A stretch of 64,000 bases of DNA from Hyphomicrobiales bacterium (GTDB lineage Bacteria; Pseudomonadota; Alphaproteobacteria; Rhizobiales; Devosiaceae), in NCBI GenBank assembly GCA_027487555.1, contig JAIYDI010000037.1, forward strand, positions 1-64,000, in the 5' to 3' direction. Below are positions 24,590 to 33,259 of this stretch, piece by piece. Within the stretch, counting starts at the first letter, position 1. Every line of letters starts with the position of its first letter. A program made the translations under genes and the position numbers. Below the pieces are notes generated by a model that was not told the origin of the DNA, did no database searches, and saw only the letters and a list, made by a program, of their open reading frames with translations.

Positions 24590-25819
24590 ATGCGTCGATG
24601 GCTGAAGTGGATTGTTTTGTGTCTCTGTGTTGCTGCAGGTGGCAGCGCATGGTGGTATTCTAATCAACCAGCCAAAGCCATAGCGCCAACGACCACAAGT
24701 GTCGCCAGGGGCTCGATCGAGGACACCGTACTCGCATCCGGCACAATCGAGGCGAGTGCGCTGGTGTCGGTGGGCGCGCAGGTTTCGGGCACCATCAAGA
24801 CGCTCAACGGGGCGCTCGGCGACGATGTGAAGGCGGGTGACGTGATCGCCGTCATCGATTCCCTCGACCAGGAGAACGCGGTGAAGAAGGCGGCGGCGGC
24901 GCTCGCCAATGTCGAGGCGCAGCGCAAGCAGCAGCAGGCTACACTCGACCAGGCCAAGGTGTCGCTTGCCCGCGCGCAGAGCCTCAACCCGCAGAAGCTG
25001 GTGTCGGATGCGGACCTGCAATCTGCCGAGCTGGCGGTGGCGACCGCCGAGGCGCAACTCGAGGCGCTCGATGCGCAAATCCAGACCGCGCAGCTCTCGG
25101 TCGATTCCGCCAAGCTCGACCTCAGCCGCACACAGATCACCGCGCCCATGGATGGAACGATCGTCGCCGTTGCGGTGGAGGTGGGCCAGACGGTGAACGC
25201 CACGAATTCGACACCGACCATCGTCAAGATCGCCAATCTCGACAACATGGTGGTGAAGGCGGAAATCTCGGAGGCCGACGTGCCGCGCGTCGAGCCGGGG
25301 CAGCGGGTGTATTTCACCATCCTCGGTGACCCGGACACCAAGATCGACGCGACCTTGCGCGATATCGAGCCGGCGCCGGACTCGATTTCGGACGAGTCGA
25401 GTTCGAGCGCATCTTCAAGCGCCATCTATTACAACGGGTTGTTCGACGTGCCCAACCCGGACCACAAGCTGCGCATCTCGATGACGGCGCAGGTGACGAT
25501 CGTGCTTGAGGAAGCCAGGGACGTGCTGACGCTGCCGGTGGCGGCGCTGGGTCCCAAGGGGCCGGATGGCGGCTATATGGTGATGGTGCTCAATGCCGAC
25601 GGCAAGACCGAGCCCAGGCGCATCAAGGTCGGCCTCAACAACAAAGTGACGGCGGAGATCAAGTCGGGCCTGAGCGAAGGCGACAAGGTGGTGACCTCGA
25701 CGCGCGCGGCCGCGACGACGAGTGCGGCGGCGACGACCACGACCACCGGCACGCAGAGCCGCGGCCTGCTTTCGGGCGGCCCCGGCGGGGGCGGCGCTGG
25801 CGGCCCGCCGCCGTTCTGA
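24590..25819 (+). CDS. macA: MacA-like periplasmic adaptor of an ABC efflux system
   Basis: The 409-residue product is a membrane fusion protein. It has one N-terminal membrane anchor (WLKWIVLCLCVAAGGSAWW), a lipoyl half-motif ASGTIEASALVSVGAQVSG, a long coiled-coil hairpin of about 100 residues rich in Ala, Gln and Lys, then the second lipoyl half ITAPMDGTIVAVAVEVGQTV and beta-barrel domains. The C-terminus is a low-complexity Thr/Ala then Gly/Pro tail. The start is the only ATG that precedes the anchor closely; the frame is open to 24449 but crosses the operator-like repeat. It is followed 17 bases later by a macB-type gene. Substrates of MacAB systems range from macrolides to peptides, and none can be named here. 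Confidence 0.9.
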   Translation: MRRWLKWIVLCLCVAAGGSAWWYSNQPAKAIAPTTTSVARGSIEDTVLASGTIEASALVSVGAQVSGTIKTLNGALGDDVKAGDVIAVIDSLDQENAVKKAAAALANVEAQRKQQQATLDQAKVSLARAQSLNPQKLVSDADLQSAELAVATAEAQLEALDAQIQTAQLSVDSAKLDLSRTQITAPMDGTIVAVAVEVGQTVNATNSTPTIVKIANLDNMVVKAEISEADVPRVEPGQRVYFTILGDPDTKIDATLRDIEPAPDSISDESSSSASSSAIYYNGLFDVPNPDHKLRISMTAQVTIVLEEARDVLTLPVAALGPKGPDGGYMVMVLNADGKTEPRRIKVGLNNKVTAEIKSGLSEGDKVVTSTRAAATTSAAATTTTTGTQSRGLLSGGPGGGGAGGPPPF

Positions 25820-25836
25820 GCGGGGAGCCGATCGCC

Positions 25837-27801
25837 ATGACCAGGATTGCACCAGAGCCGATGATCGAGATGACGGGGCTGAGGCGGGAGTTTCCTGCCG
25901 GCTCCGAGACGATCACGGTGCTCAAGGACATCGAGCTCACCATCAACAAGGGTGAACTCGTCGCCATCATGGGCCAATCCGGCTCCGGCAAGTCGACGCT
26001 GATGAACGTGCTTGGCTGCCTCGACAATGGCTGGACGGGTTCCTACAAGCTCGGCGGACGGGACGTGGCGAGCCTTGCGCCCGACGATCTCGCCCAGTTG
26101 CGGCGCGAGCATTTCGGCTTCATCTTCCAGCGCTACCAGCTCTTGGCCGATCTCGACGCGGTCGAAAATGTCGAAATCCCCGCGATCTATGCCGGGGCGC
26201 AGAAGGCGGCGCGGCGGAGCCGGGCCGAGAAGCTGCTCGAGCGGCTGGGCCTCAAGGAGCGGATGACGCATCGGCCGAACGCGCTCTCGGGCGGGCAGCA
26301 GCAACGCGTCAGCGTGGCGCGGGCGCTGATCAATGGCGGCGATATCATTCTGGCCGACGAGCCGACGGGCGCGCTCGACAGCAAGTCGGGCCGCGAGCTG
26401 ATCGGGCTGCTGAAAGAACTGCATGAAGAGGGGCACACGATCATCATCGTGACCCATGACCCCGGCCTCGCGCAGGAAGCCGAGCGCATCATCGAGATTT
26501 CCGATGGCGTGATCGTCTCCGACAGGCGCGTGAAGGACGAGACCTTTGCCGAGGCGCCGGCACCGGCTGCGATCAAGCGCGTGCCGCGCTGGCGCGAGGC
26601 GCTCGACCGCTCGGGCGAGGCGCTGTCGATGGCGCTCAGGGCGCTCGCGAGCCATCGCCTGCGCACATTTCTCACCATGCTCGGCATCATTATCGGCATT
26701 GCGTCGGTGGTGTCGGTGGTGGCGCTGGGGCAGGGGAGCCAGGCGCAGGTGCTGGAGCGGATCAGCTCGATCGGCACCAACACGATCAACATCTATCCGG
26801 GCGCCAGCGCCGCCGACCGCAGGCTCAGCAATATCAGGACGCTGGTGCCATCGGATGCGACAGCAATTGCCGCCGAGCCCTATGCCGACAGCGTGACACC
26901 GTCCGTCTCGTCGAATGGCACGGTGCGCTACAAGAACGTTTCGGCCAGCGCGCAGGTGCAGGGCGTTGGGCCCGACTATTTCCGGGTGAACAACCGCAGC
27001 TTCAGCGCGGGCCTCGCCTTCGACACCGAAAGCACGCAGAAACTGGCGCAGGAAGCGGTAATCGACACCAAGGCGGCCGCGACGCTGTTCACCGATGGCA
27101 CCGATCCGCTGGGACAGGTGATCATCATCGGCAATGTGCCCTTGCGGATCATCGGGGTGGTGGAAGCCAGCACCAATAATTTCGGGCCCTCGTCCAACGC
27201 GATCAGCGTCTGGATCCCCTATACGACGGCGATGTCGCGCATATTGGGGCAGAGCTGGCTGAGCTCGATCACCGTGCGCGTCGCGGATGATTATGATGTC
27301 AGCGCGGCGCAAACCGACATCCAGGCGCTGATGGCGCAGCGGCATGGCAGCACGGATTTCTCGCTGCAGAACACCGACACGATCCGCTCGACCATCCAGT
27401 CGACATCGCAGACGCTGAGCTTGCTGATCTCGGCGATTGCGGTGATCTCGCTGCTCGTCGGCGGTATCGGGGTGATGAACATCATGCTGGTGTCGGTGCG
27501 CGAGCGGACCCGCGAAATCGGCGTGCGCATGGCGGTGGGCGCCCGGCAGGGCGATATCCTGCAGCAATTCCTCATCGAGGCGGTGCTGGTCTGCCTGTTG
27601 GGTGGCACGATCGGGGTGGGCCTGAGCTTCCTGATCGGCTGGGGCGTCGGCGCAGCGGTGTCGGGGCTGACCTTCGTCTATTCGCCCTTCACCATCGGAG
27701 CGGCGTTTCTCTCCTCGACGCTGATCGGGGTGGTGTTCGGCTTCATGCCGGCGCGCTCGGCGGCGCGGCTCGACCCGGTGGTGGCGCTCGCCAGCGAGTG
27801 A
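25837..27801 (+). CDS. macB: MacB-like ABC efflux ATPase/permease
   Basis: This 654-residue fusion has an N-terminal ATPase domain (Walker A GQSGSGKSTLMN, signature [16 protein letters not shown], Walker B ILADEPTGALD) and a C-terminal permease domain. The permease has a first membrane segment at LRTFLTMLGIIIGIASVVSVV, a large periplasmic MacB domain, and three last segments including LVGGIGVMNIMLVSVRERTREIG, the hallmark of this transporter type. With the MacA-like adaptor and an outer membrane channel it would extrude substrate from the periplasm. No TolC-like gene is in the operon, so a shared channel is expected. Confidence 0.93.
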   Translation: MTRIAPEPMIEMTGLRREFPAGSETITVLKDIELTINKGELVAIMGQSGSGKSTLMNVLGCLDNGWTGSYKLGGRDVASLAPDDLAQLRREHFGFIFQRYQLLADLDAVENVEIPAIYAGAQKAARRSRAEKLLERLGLKERMTHRPNALSGGQQQRVSVARALINGGDIILADEPTGALDSKSGRELIGLLKELHEEGHTIIIVTHDPGLAQEAERIIEISDGVIVSDRRVKDETFAEAPAPAAIKRVPRWREALDRSGEALSMALRALASHRLRTFLTMLGIIIGIASVVSVVALGQGSQAQVLERISSIGTNTINIYPGASAADRRLSNIRTLVPSDATAIAAEPYADSVTPSVSSNGTVRYKNVSASAQVQGVGPDYFRVNNRSFSAGLAFDTESTQKLAQEAVIDTKAAATLFTDGTDPLGQVIIIGNVPLRIIGVVEASTNNFGPSSNAISVWIPYTTAMSRILGQSWLSSITVRVADDYDVSAAQTDIQALMAQRHGSTDFSLQNTDTIRSTIQSTSQTLSLLISAIAVISLLVGGIGVMNIMLVSVRERTREIGVRMAVGARQGDILQQFLIEAVLVCLLGGTIGVGLSFLIGWGVGAAVSGLTFVYSPFTIGAAFLSSTLIGVVFGFMPARSAARLDPVVALASE

Positions 27802-27818
27802 GGCTCGAAAATGCAAAG

Positions 27819-27840
27819 GGGGCCGCGCGATGGCGGCCCC
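27819..27840. terminator. Hairpin after the macAB-type operon
   Basis: GGGGCCGC (27819-27826) pairs perfectly with GCGGCCCC (27833-27840) around a six-base loop. The plus strand has only TT after it. On the minus strand the hairpin is followed by TTTGCATTTT, so it is likely to serve both converging genes. Confidence 0.6.
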
Positions 27841-27956
27841 TTCGGCAGGAGGATGATGGCGCGGCGAGAGAACCCCCGCTCATGGACAGGCTACCATTTG
27901 CCGCCCAAAGCGATCTGGCGTGACTTGGCGCCATTGCCCGCCCCACCGCAAGAGTG

Positions 27957-28343
27957 TCAGCCGAGGGCTACTGCCACCGACAGGAGGCACAGCAGGGCGA
28001 CGATGGGCGACATCACCAGCCGCTCGGGCCGGCTGCGCGAGGCGAGGTTCAGGCCGATGCCGAGCCCGAAATAGCCGGCGATCGTCCAGGCGAGGGGCTG
28101 CGAAACTGCGGTCGGCAACCAGAGAAGGACACCTGCCCTGTCGAGCATCGCCGCAGCGATCAGCGCGTAGATGCCGATGGAGACCGCGCTGCTGATCCGC
28201 AGGTTGGTGGGCAGCACCACATGGGCGCCGCCCCAGGCCAGCCGTCCCCAGGGCCGACCGGCGATCAGCGCGAGCTGAAAGACCGCAACGCCGGCAAGCA
28301 GGGCGGTGAGACCGAAAGCTGCGAGGACTGATGCCGACGGCAT
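27957..28343 (-). CDS. Small integral membrane protein of unknown function
   Basis: I do not recognise the family. The 128-residue product is strongly hydrophobic and has four likely membrane spans: ASVLAAFGLTALLAGVAVFQLALIAG, SSAVSIGIYALIAAAML, AWTIAGYFGLGIGLNLA and MSPIVALLCLLSVAVALG. A polar loop PWGRLAWGGAHVVLPTNLRI separates the first two. ATG 28343 lies one base past the hslO stop; ATG 28364 in the same frame overlaps hslO and is an alternative. It is the last gene of the argD-argF-hslO strand run. Nothing in the sequence points to a specific role. Confidence 0.7.
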   Translation of the reverse strand: MPSASVLAAFGLTALLAGVAVFQLALIAGRPWGRLAWGGAHVVLPTNLRISSAVSIGIYALIAAAMLDRAGVLLWLPTAVSQPLAWTIAGYFGLGIGLNLASRSRPERLVMSPIVALLCLLSVAVALG

Positions 28344-28344
28344 T

Positions 28345-29349
28345 TCAGCGATCGGCCTGCTCATCGAACTCGTGCGGATGGAAGTGGTAGTCGGCGGAGC
28401 AGAATTCGCAGACGACTTCGATCTCGCCGTTGACGACCATTTCGGCCCGCTCCTCGGCGGTGAAATTGTCGCGCAGCATGCCCTCGATGCGCTCGGCGGA
28501 GCAGGTGCAGCGCTCTTCCATTTCGACCGGATCGAAGACGCGGACCCCGGTCTCGTTGAACAGCCGGAACAGCAGCCGCTCGGACGAGACGTCGGGGTCG
28601 ACCAGTTCGTCATCGGCAATGGTCGCAACCAGCGCGCGGGCGGTGGTCCACTTGTCGTTTTCGACGAAGTTCGGGTCGGCCGTTTCAGGGTTGTCGAAAT
28701 CACCATCGCCCGGCAGGTCGGCCATGACGTTTTCGCCATAGGGTGGCAGGAACTGCACCAGCGTGCCGCCGGCGCGCCAATGCATGCCCTTGCCGCGCTC
28801 GGAATGCTCGGCAACGGCGAGCCGCACCATGGTGGGAATCTGCTCCGATTGCTGGAAATAGGTGTGCGCGACATCCTCGAAGCTGCCGCCATCGAGCGCG
28901 ACGATGCCCTGGTAGCGCTCCATGTAGCTGCCCTGGTCGACGGTCATGGCGAGGTGACCCCTGCCGAGCATTTGCTGCGTGCGGGTTTCGCCCTGGGCGA
29001 TGGCCTGCATGACCTGATCGGCATCGAAGCGCGCATAGCCGCGGAGGCCATCCGGCGCATCGAGATCGACGACGACGAGGTTCACCGGCCCATCGGTCTG
29101 GGTCTGCAGGATGAACCGACCTTCGAACTTCAGCGAGGAGCCGATAAGGGCGGCGAGCACCACCGCCTCGCCCAGGACGCGGGCGACCGGGGCAGGGTAA
29201 TTGTGGCGGGTGAGGATGCCATCGAGCGCCGCGCCGAGCCGCACAGTGCGGCCGCGGACATCGAGCTGGTCGACGGTGAATGGCACCACGACGTCATCGC
29301 CGGATTCCGGGCGGTCGAGGCCATAGGTGCTGAGGGAGGTCTGGCTCAT
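28345..29349 (-). CDS. hslO: Redox-regulated chaperone Hsp33
   Basis: Hsp33 is a cytoplasmic holdase that is switched on when its zinc-binding cysteines are oxidised. The 334-residue protein has the N-terminal domain with LGEAVVLAALIGSSLKFEGRFILQ, TDGPVNLVVVDL and GRGHLAMTVDQG, and a C-terminal cysteine centre: CTCS within ERCTCSAERIEGMLR, then CEFC within EVVCEFCSADYHF. These four cysteines are the expected zinc ligands. The product has a longer acidic N-terminus than E. coli Hsp33. It follows argF at 170 bases, an arrangement common in this order of bacteria. Confidence 0.94.
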   Translation of the reverse strand: MSQTSLSTYGLDRPESGDDVVVPFTVDQLDVRGRTVRLGAALDGILTRHNYPAPVARVLGEAVVLAALIGSSLKFEGRFILQTQTDGPVNLVVVDLDAPDGLRGYARFDADQVMQAIAQGETRTQQMLGRGHLAMTVDQGSYMERYQGIVALDGGSFEDVAHTYFQQSEQIPTMVRLAVAEHSERGKGMHWRAGGTLVQFLPPYGENVMADLPGDGDFDNPETADPNFVENDKWTTARALVATIADDELVDPDVSSERLLFRLFNETGVRVFDPVEMEERCTCSAERIEGMLRDNFTAEERAEMVVNGEIEVVCEFCSADYHFHPHEFDEQADR

Positions 29350-29519
29350 GTGGTATCCCGTCTCGGTCGGTGCGCGCCGGGGAGGGCGAGTGCGTCCGAA
29401 CCGCTAGCTGATAAGTGTCGTCGGAGCGGGCCTTGCGGCGACGTCCATCAAACAGTTTTGCGGCCCAACCGCTCGAAGGCGGGGGCCGCGACGATTGCGT
29501 TACCTCGGGGGAGGCCCCG

Positions 29520-30452
29520 TCAGATGTTCTGCTGATCGCGGCCGAGCGCCCAGCACAGAATGGCCTTCTGCGCGTGCAGGCGGTTCTCGGCCTCATCAAA
29601 CACTACCGATTGCGGCCCGTCGATGACGTCGTCGGTCACCTCGTCGCCGCGATGCGCCGGCAGGCAGTGCATGAACAGCGCGTCCTTGTCGGCAAGTCCC
29701 ATGAGATGGGAATTGACCTGATAGGGTTTCAAGGCCCGGCGGCGCTCGGCGGCATCGGTATCGCCCATCGAGACCCAGGTGTCGGTGATGATGAGATCTG
29801 CATCCTTCACCGCCTCTTCGGGATCCTCGATCAGCTTCACGTATTTGCTGGCCTTGCGGATATCGGCGAGGAGATCCTTCTCCGGCGCATATTCCTCGGG
29901 CACGGCGATGGTCAGCTCGGCCTCGAACAGCTCGGCCGCGTTCACCCAGCTGGCGAGCACGTTGTTGCTGTCGCCGACCCAGGCGACCTTGGCGCCCTTG
30001 ATCAGGCCGCGATGCTCCTCGAAGGTCATGACGTCGGCCATCACCTGGCAGGGATGCGCGCGGCGGGTGAGGCCGTTGATCACCGGCACGGTGGCGGCCT
30101 CGGCCAGATCGAGCAGATCCTGATGGGTGAGGATGCGGATCATGATCGCATCGACATAGCGGCTCATCACCTTGGCGGTATCTGAGAGTGTCTCCTCGCG
30201 GGACAACTGCATCTCAGCGCCGGTGAGAAAGATGGTTTCGCCGCCCAGTTGCCGCATGCCGACATCGAAGGACACACGGGTGCGGGTCGACTGGCGCTCG
30301 AAGATCATCGCCAGGACTTTGTCCTTGAGCAGCAGGGGGCGCTCGCCCTGCTTGAGGCGCGCCTTCAGATCGCCGGCGAGGTTGAGCATGCCACGCAGCG
30401 TCGACGCGTCGAAGTCATCGAGATTGAGGAAGTGTCTCGGGGCAGTCGTCAT
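29520..30452 (-). CDS. argF: Ornithine carbamoyltransferase
   Basis: This enzyme makes citrulline from ornithine and carbamoyl phosphate in arginine biosynthesis. The 310-residue product has the carbamoyl-phosphate loop STRTR at residues 55-59, the [11 protein letters not shown] motif that binds both substrates, and the ornithine-side loop [12 protein letters not shown] near the C-terminus. A DTWVSMGD segment is also typical. It follows argD by 42 bases and shares its transcription unit. The catabolic enzyme ArcB is similar, but the argD neighbour and absence of arcA or arcC favour the biosynthetic role. Confidence 0.95.
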   Translation of the reverse strand: MTTAPRHFLNLDDFDASTLRGMLNLAGDLKARLKQGERPLLLKDKVLAMIFERQSTRTRVSFDVGMRQLGGETIFLTGAEMQLSREETLSDTAKVMSRYVDAIMIRILTHQDLLDLAEAATVPVINGLTRRAHPCQVMADVMTFEEHRGLIKGAKVAWVGDSNNVLASWVNAAELFEAELTIAVPEEYAPEKDLLADIRKASKYVKLIEDPEEAVKDADLIITDTWVSMGDTDAAERRRALKPYQVNSHLMGLADKDALFMHCLPAHRGDEVTDDVIDGPQSVVFDEAENRLHAQKAILCWALGRDQQNI

Positions 30453-30494
30453 TGGCCCTCTCCTTTTGGGTCGGGGTCTCTTGTGGGGGAAGGC

Positions 30495-31694
30495 TCAGGC
30501 CGATCTGGCCTGAGCGGAAGGTTCAGCGTCCATGGCTTCGAAGGCCGCGGCGATCTTGCCGACGGCTTCCTCGATATCAGCCTCGGTGATGACGAGCGGC
30601 GGCAGGAGGCGCAGCACGTTGTCGCCGGCGGACTGGGCCAGCATGTGCTGATCGTTGCGGAGGCGGAGCACGAAATCCTTCACAGGGGTAGCAAGCTTGA
30701 TGCCGGCGAGGAGGCCCTTGCCGCGCAACTCTACGACATGGTGCGGGAAGCGCTGCTGCAATTGCTGCAGGTGCCAGGCGAGGCGCTGGCCCATGCGGTC
30801 GACCTCATCGAGGAAGCCCGGCGCCATGAGGCGATCGAGCACGGCATTGCCGATGGCGCAGGCGAGCGGGTTGCCGCCATAGGTGGAGCCATGGGTGCCT
30901 GGCACCATGGATTTGGCGACTTCGGCCGTGGCAAGGCAGGCCCCGAGCGGGAAGCCCGCGCCGATGCCCTTGGCGACGGCCATGATATCAGGCGTGATGC
31001 CGCTCCACTCATGGGCAAAGAAGCGCCCGGTACGGCCATAGCCGCACTGCACTTCGTCGAGGATGAGAAGCAGGCCGTGCTTGTCGCAGAGGGCGCGCAG
31101 GCCGCGCATGAACTCGACCGGCATGGCGGAGACGCCGCCTTCGCCCTGCACGGGTTCGATGAGGATGCCGCAGGTCTTGTCGGAAATCAGCGCTTCCACC
31201 GCGGCAAGGTCGCCCGGCGCGGTGTGCACGAACCCTTCGAGCGCGGGCCCGAAGCCTTCGAGATAGGATGGATTGCCGCCCGCCGCGATGGCGCCGAGCG
31301 TGCGGCCATGGAAGGAGCCGGTGAAGGCGATGATCTCGTAGCGGTCGGGCTGGCCGTTGGCGAAGAAATGGTGCCGCGCCGTCTTGATGGCGCACTCGAT
31401 GGCCTCGGTGCCCGAATTGGTGAAGAAGCACGCATCGGCGAAGGTGTTGTCCACCAGCCGCTGCCCAAGCTTCTCCTGCTCGGGAATGGTGAAGACATTG
31501 GAGGTGTGCCACACGCGCTCGGCGGCGGCCTTGAGGGCATTGACGACATACTCGTCGCCATGGCCAAGCGCGTTCACCGCGATACCCGAGTGGAAATCGA
31601 GATAGGGCGTGCCGTCCTGGCTGAACAATCGCACGCCCTTGCCCCGCTCGAATGCGAGCTCGGACCTGGCATACGTACCATACAGCGCGGACAT
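30495..31694 (-). CDS. argD: Acetylornithine aminotransferase
   Basis: ArgD transfers an amino group from glutamate to N-acetylglutamate semialdehyde in arginine synthesis and in some bacteria also acts in lysine synthesis. The 399-residue class III PLP aminotransferase has YLDFHSGIAVNALGH, FFTNSGTEAIECAIKTAR, AFTGSFHGRTLGA, LLILDEVQCGYGRTG and the PLP lysine in DIMAVAKGIGAGFPLG. The C-terminus has LRLLPPLVITEADIEEAV. It is the first gene of the minus-strand argD-argF run. The leader region between argD and gcrA contains a terminator-like hairpin that may regulate it. Confidence 0.95.
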   Translation of the reverse strand: MSALYGTYARSELAFERGKGVRLFSQDGTPYLDFHSGIAVNALGHGDEYVVNALKAAAERVWHTSNVFTIPEQEKLGQRLVDNTFADACFFTNSGTEAIECAIKTARHHFFANGQPDRYEIIAFTGSFHGRTLGAIAAGGNPSYLEGFGPALEGFVHTAPGDLAAVEALISDKTCGILIEPVQGEGGVSAMPVEFMRGLRALCDKHGLLLILDEVQCGYGRTGRFFAHEWSGITPDIMAVAKGIGAGFPLGACLATAEVAKSMVPGTHGSTYGGNPLACAIGNAVLDRLMAPGFLDEVDRMGQRLAWHLQQLQQRFPHHVVELRGKGLLAGIKLATPVKDFVLRLRNDQHMLAQSAGDNVLRLLPPLVITEADIEEAVGKIAAAFEAMDAEPSAQARSA

Positions 31695-31730
31695 GACGAC
31701 TTACCCCTTTCCCGGGAGTGTTGCAAAAGA

Positions 31731-31771
31731 CCCACAAAAACCAAAAACGCGCTGCGGTTTTGCGGCGCGTT
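31731..31771 (-). terminator. Terminator-like hairpin in the argD leader
   Basis: Read on the minus strand, AACGCGC and GCGCGTT (31765-31771 with 31746-31752) pair perfectly, with a further GC pair inside, and the stem is followed by TTTTT-GG-TTTTT. It ends about 37 bases before the argD start codon. No minus-strand gene lies between it and gcrA, so the hairpin either attenuates argD or ends a short leader transcript. The rest of 31695-32074 (380 bases) holds gcrA control signals and no supported gene. Confidence 0.55.
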
Positions 31772-31835
31772 GCAGGGTATGGATATGCCTTTAACACCTC
31801 GGAAAGTCAACGGATCGGGGGCAAGTGACTGATTT

Positions 31836-32050
31836 GACTCATTGCTTCAGAGTGGTTGGAAAGCTTTTCCCGGCCCGGGGTTTTCCCCGTGTAAAACCGG
31901 GCTGACTCTTGATCCCGATTCCGCGGGCCGTGTAGTATCAAGGCGTTGGGACACGATATCTCGTGTGGCGGACCCACTAGTCCTACGATGCGTTGTGTAT
32001 CAGGCGGTTACCATGCGGGTAACGGTCCGGGATTGGAGTCCGTCTGACTC
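31836..32050 (+). promoter_or_regulatory. gcrA upstream region with five GANTC sites and two inverted repeats
   Basis: GANTC, the methylation site of the alphaproteobacterial cell-cycle methylase CcrM, occurs at 31836, 31904, 31917, 32036 and 32046. Chance expectation in 215 bases is about one. Two inverted repeats lie between the outer groups: ACACGA/TCGTGT at 31951-31966 with a four-base centre, and GTTACC/GGTAAC at 32007-32023 with a five-base centre. GcrA is known in Caulobacter to act on methylated GANTC promoters, so self-regulation or methylation timing is a reasonable inference. Confidence 0.55.
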
Positions 32051-32074
32051 TTGACTGTGGGAGCTGTCGAATTG

Positions 32075-32689
32075 ATGGGCTGGACTGAAGAACGTGTCGA
32101 GCTGCTCAAGAAGCTTTGGCTTGAAGGGCTGAGCGCCAGCCAGATTGCCGGTGTGTTGGGCGAAGGCGTGACCCGCAATGCCGTGATCGGCAAGGTGCAC
32201 CGCCTGAAGCTGTCCGGACGCGCCAAGCCCGCCAGCGCCGCGCCGCGTGTGCGCGCCACGCCGCGGACCGCGCCGCGCCGCATCTCGACCTCGACGACCT
32301 CCGCGCCGCGCCCCTCCATGGGTGTCGGTGCCGGCAGCCCGGGGCTGTCCGCCGGATCGTCGGTGATGAAGAGCCGGACGATGCCGTCGGGCGCCGGTGC
32401 GACGATGAGCGCCGGTGGCGGCGGCATGGTGCAGGGTGCGACCGCGCTGAAGATTTCCGAGGAATTCGCGGTGGCCACCGAGGCCCTGCCGCAGGTGCAG
32501 GAGCTGTTCATCCCCAAGGATCGCCGTCTCAACCTGCTGCAGCTCAACGAGCAGACCTGCAAGTGGCCGATAGGCGACCCGTTGACGCCGGACTTCTACT
32601 TCTGCGGGCAGCACTCGGAAGAGGGTAAGCCCTATTGCGAGTTCCACTCGCGCCGGGCCTACCACCAGATCGACAAGAAGAAGCGCTGA
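32075..32689 (+). CDS. gcrA: Cell-cycle regulator GcrA
   Basis: GcrA is a sigma70-associated transcription factor of alphaproteobacteria that acts at promoters carrying CcrM-methylated GANTC sites. The 204-residue protein begins MGWTEERVELLKKLWLEGLS and continues ASQIAGVLGEGVTRNAVIGK with VHRLKLSGRAK, the conserved DNA-binding N-terminus. A variable basic and Ser/Ala/Gly-rich linker follows. The C-terminal sigma-binding part includes LLQLNEQTCKWPIGDP, FYFCGQ and GKPYCEFHSRRAY with its cysteines. I chose ATG 32075 because relatives start at this methionine and GGGAG lies 11 bases upstream; a TTG at 32051 would add eight residues. Confidence 0.95.
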   Translation: MGWTEERVELLKKLWLEGLSASQIAGVLGEGVTRNAVIGKVHRLKLSGRAKPASAAPRVRATPRTAPRRISTSTTSAPRPSMGVGAGSPGLSAGSSVMKSRTMPSGAGATMSAGGGGMVQGATALKISEEFAVATEALPQVQELFIPKDRRLNLLQLNEQTCKWPIGDPLTPDFYFCGQHSEEGKPYCEFHSRRAYHQIDKKKR

Positions 32690-32725
32690 GGCGGTTTGCC
32701 TCGCGTCAGAGTGCCTCTGCACAAA

Positions 32726-32755
32726 GGCCCGGGATCGCTCCCGGGCCGTGTTGTT
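32726..32755 (+). terminator. Intrinsic terminator after gcrA
   Basis: GGCCCGGGA (32726-32734) pairs perfectly with TCCCGGGCC (32739-32747) around a four-base loop, followed by GTGTTGTTT. The converging gene ends at 32770, so the hairpin may act for both strands. Confidence 0.75.
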
Positions 32756-32769
32756 TCTGGCGTGGCTGT

Positions 32770-33192
32770 TCACGGCAGGGCTTCGCCAGCATAGAGCGCG
32801 GCAAACGCGCCCTTGGGCGGTATCGGCGTGATGATGTCGATGAGTACGCCGTTGGGGTCGGCCGTGATGAAATGCCGCTGGCCGAAATCCTCATCGCGCA
32901 GCTGCAGCAGCATCGGCAGGCCAGCCGCGCTGAGGCGTGCATGTTCCGCATCGACATCGACCACCTCGAAATTGATGAGGAGGCCGCCGGCTCGGCCGCG
33001 CGCGGAGGCGGGGATGGTCGCGTGGTCGCCCTGTAGGATCGCGAGGTTCACGCTCGGGTCCGTGGCGGATTGCAGGTGGACATACCAGTCAGCCGAAAAG
33101 AGCGGTGTCATGCCGAAATGCGTGACGTAGAAGCGAGCCGTGCCCGTGACGTCATCGGTCATCAGTACGGGATAGTAGCTGGTGATCTTCAT
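32770..33192 (-). CDS. VOC-fold (glyoxalase/bleomycin resistance-like) protein
   Basis: The 140-residue protein has the single-domain vicinal oxygen chelate pattern: [20 protein letters not shown] at the start, then [20 protein letters not shown] and [20 protein letters not shown]. The first repeat lacks an obvious metal-binding His, and [11 protein letters not shown] supplies a possible ligand in the second, so enzymatic activity is uncertain. Members may bind drugs or act as lyases or dioxygenases. ATG 33192 has GAGG 9 bases upstream; the frame is open further but crosses the operator region. It is divergent from a TetR-family gene, which is probably its regulator, and that pairing suggests a stress or xenobiotic response. 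Confidence 0.82.
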   Translation of the reverse strand: MKITSYYPVLMTDDVTGTARFYVTHFGMTPLFSADWYVHLQSATDPSVNLAILQGDHATIPASARGRAGGLLINFEVVDVDAEHARLSAAGLPMLLQLRDEDFGQRHFITADPNGVLIDIITPIPPKGAFAALYAGEALP

Positions 33193-33213
33193 GCTTGCCT
33201 CTTGCATCAAAAA

Positions 33214-33246
33214 CAGACATACTGTCTGCATGTTAAGGCGTAACAT
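33214..33246. promoter_or_regulatory. Two tandem operator-like inverted repeats between the VOC and TetR genes
   Basis: CAGAC/GTCTG (33214-33228, five-base centre) is followed by ATGTTA/TAACAT (33230-33246, five-base centre). Both are perfect and lie between the divergent starts. The first has the size of a TetR-type operator; the second covers an alternative TetR start codon at 33230, which supports a later start. Confidence 0.55.
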
Positions 33247-33259
33247 ACAGGCTGCACGT

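Noticed and set aside
26187-26792. Minus-strand frame inside the macB-type gene
   Set aside because: Serine/arginine-rich shadow; the ATPase motifs are all on the plus strand.
31842-32054. Possible 70-codon gene between argD and gcrA
   Set aside because: No ribosome site and the region is full of palindromes and GANTC sites, which fits a control region better.
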